Below, one piece after another: positions 39,613 through 40,790 of a DNA stretch of 40,790 bases (position 1 is its first letter; each line of letters opens with the position of its first letter). The notes under the pieces were generated by a model that saw nothing but the letters and a program-made list of their open reading frames with translations, had not been told where the DNA came from and did no database searches. The position numbers and the translations under genes are program-made. Source of the DNA: Butyriboletus loyo (lineage: Eukaryota > Basidiomycota > Agaricomycetes > Boletales > Boletaceae); assembly GCA_038093515.1 (NCBI GenBank), contig JBBPSI010000216.1:1-40790 (forward strand). Reading direction: 5' to 3'.

Positions 39613-40776
39613 ATGTCAGACCCGGGACCTTCCAATGCCCCTACATACGACGACCAAACCCTGCGCGCCCTCTTCGCGCAGTGGATGGAAAAAGATCAGC
39701 AAGGAGGAATTTCAAAAAAGGTTGCTGACCCAGGAGAATGGGACGGCGATCGGGAAAAGTTCCATCACTGGTGGACCTCCCTCAAGGTCTGGGTCTCCGT
39801 TAACAATTGGAAGACCGACAAGCTCCGGACTGTGGCGGTTCTTAGCCGCATTAAGGGAAAGGGTCAGGATTTTTCCCAAATCCTCTTAGAAGACTACGTA
39901 ATCGACGAGGAAAAATACATCGACCCCAACGATAGGCCTAGGGGAAAGAAGGAGGACTTGGCATGGCCCGAATGGGAAACCTTACAGGATACCATACGAA
40001 GCCACTTCCAGATTGACGTCTTGGCACATCAAGCGTTGATCAAATTAACGGCTTTCACCCAAGGCCAACAATTAATCGATGGATTCCTCGAGAGGTTCAA
40101 AGTCCTCTATCGTCAATCGGAGTGCGAACCGAAGCACGCGGTTGAACTCCTCAAGCGTGCTGTAAAGTACGAAGTTTACAAGCAGGTTTGCTTGACTGTC
40201 GACGAAGAAACGTTGACAGATTTCTCCCTCCTTACAGAGGAAATTCGGAGGACGGGCCGTGTATTTGAACAGATGCAGGCAGAAAGGGGAAACGGGCAAA
40301 CCCGACAATGGCGCCCTTATTCCCAACAGCCGCAACGTAATTACCCGGCTCCAAAAGGACCTCCTCCCGGCTACTCTGCTGTCGGGACTCAACCAGGGCG
40401 TGGCGCCCCGATGGATCTTAGCGCCCAGCAATCAGGTCCCGAAACTCGGACTTGTTTCGGCTGTGGCAACGTCGGGCACATCCGCCCCAATTGTCCTCAG
40501 AACCCCAACCGTCGGGACAAAGCCGGCTCCAACGCTCGCCCAAAAGTACGGCAGCAATGGATTCAGCAAGCCGACGGGACTTACGTACAAGGATGGGTTC
40601 CAGTCAACTCCGCGGAGGTAACCCCTCCAAACAATTATCAGTCAAGGCCTTTACCGGCACCACCTGCGGTTGGAGCACCGCAACAAGGAGAAACCTCCCA
40701 GCGCGCCGCGTATATGGGAGAAGACGCTAGAGCTTACTGGGCGGACTTGTTCGCCTGCGAAGCAAAGGAAAAGTAG
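39613..40776 (+). CDS. Ty3/gypsy Gag, element G (Gy1)
   Basis: 387 residues, the plus-strand relative of the Gag at 1091-2302. It has the same MSDPGPS start, WDGDREKFHHWWTSLKVWVSVN core, FLERFKVLYRQSECEPKHAVELL, and CX2CX4HX4C knuckle CFGCGNVGHIRPNC near residue 283. It ends with TAG at 40774, 10 codons after EDARAYWADLF. Gag of A is slightly longer here and overlaps pol. The ORF is intact and CpG-rich. Pol lies right of the window. Confidence 0.94.
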   Translation: MSDPGPSNAPTYDDQTLRALFAQWMEKDQQGGISKKVADPGEWDGDREKFHHWWTSLKVWVSVNNWKTDKLRTVAVLSRIKGKGQDFSQILLEDYVIDEEKYIDPNDRPRGKKEDLAWPEWETLQDTIRSHFQIDVLAHQALIKLTAFTQGQQLIDGFLERFKVLYRQSECEPKHAVELLKRAVKYEVYKQVCLTVDEETLTDFSLLTEEIRRTGRVFEQMQAERGNGQTRQWRPYSQQPQRNYPAPKGPPPGYSAVGTQPGRGAPMDLSAQQSGPETRTCFGCGNVGHIRPNCPQNPNRRDKAGSNARPKVRQQWIQQADGTYVQGWVPVNSAEVTPPNNYQSRPLPAPPAVGAPQQGETSQRAAYMGEDARAYWADLFACEAKEK

Positions 40777-40790
40777 CGGTTTCCAGGTTG

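Overview
The window shows no host gene, no tRNA or rRNA gene and no CRISPR array. It is a block of nested and adjacent transposable elements from a fungal genome. Chromodomain Ty3 elements, copia elements, a Tc1 element and tyrosine-recombinase (YR) retroelements with this gag/RT/YR style suggest a basidiomycete, probably Agaricomycetes. The species cannot be told from the sequence. Names used here: Gy1 (Ty3 family: A, G and two solo LTRs), Gy2 (Ty3 chromovirus family: B, C, H), Co-I, Co-D, Co-E, Co-F (copia), YR-J and YR-K, and one Tc1.

Left part (1-22021) is a stack built on an old Gy2 copy, C (+). Copia I (-) sits in C's 5' LTR. Gy2 copy H (-) is inside copia I, and Gy1 copy A (-) is inside H and runs off the left edge. 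Further along C, a Tc1 element (8145-10557, TA duplication) sits in gag and carries an 820-bp solo LTR. Complete Gy2 element B (11687-18806, duplication ATAAC) sits in the RT gene of C, and copia D (-) interrupts C 45 bp further on. The flanks read as continuous C coding sequence once these insertions are removed.

Middle (22022-28338): copia E carries an open gag-protease-integrase ORF but no RT. It bridges copia D and the YR retroelement J (+) without target duplications, which looks like a recombination/deletion junction. J is cut by two solo LTRs (26233-26466, 26763-27242). Then follow a 32-bp minisatellite, a decayed copia F with an unrecognised long ORF ahead of gag (28590-32560), YR retroelement K (-, 32573-38284) with split direct repeats and its own solo LTR, and finally Gy1 copy G (+), whose gag ends near the right edge.

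The elements fall into two age classes. A, G, B, E and the 820-bp LTR are CpG-rich. C, H, I, D, J, F and K are CpG-poor and full of stops. The nonsense codons that can be compared in the Gy2 copies are all explained by C-to-T changes, mostly CGA to TGA, as expected if CpGs in repeats are methylated and deaminate. The most interesting signals are self-priming primer sites in both Ty3 families (Tf1 type), half-tRNA priming sites matching initiator tRNA-Met in three copia elements, a third ORF with three zinc knuckles downstream of pol in element B, and the unknown ORF in copia F.
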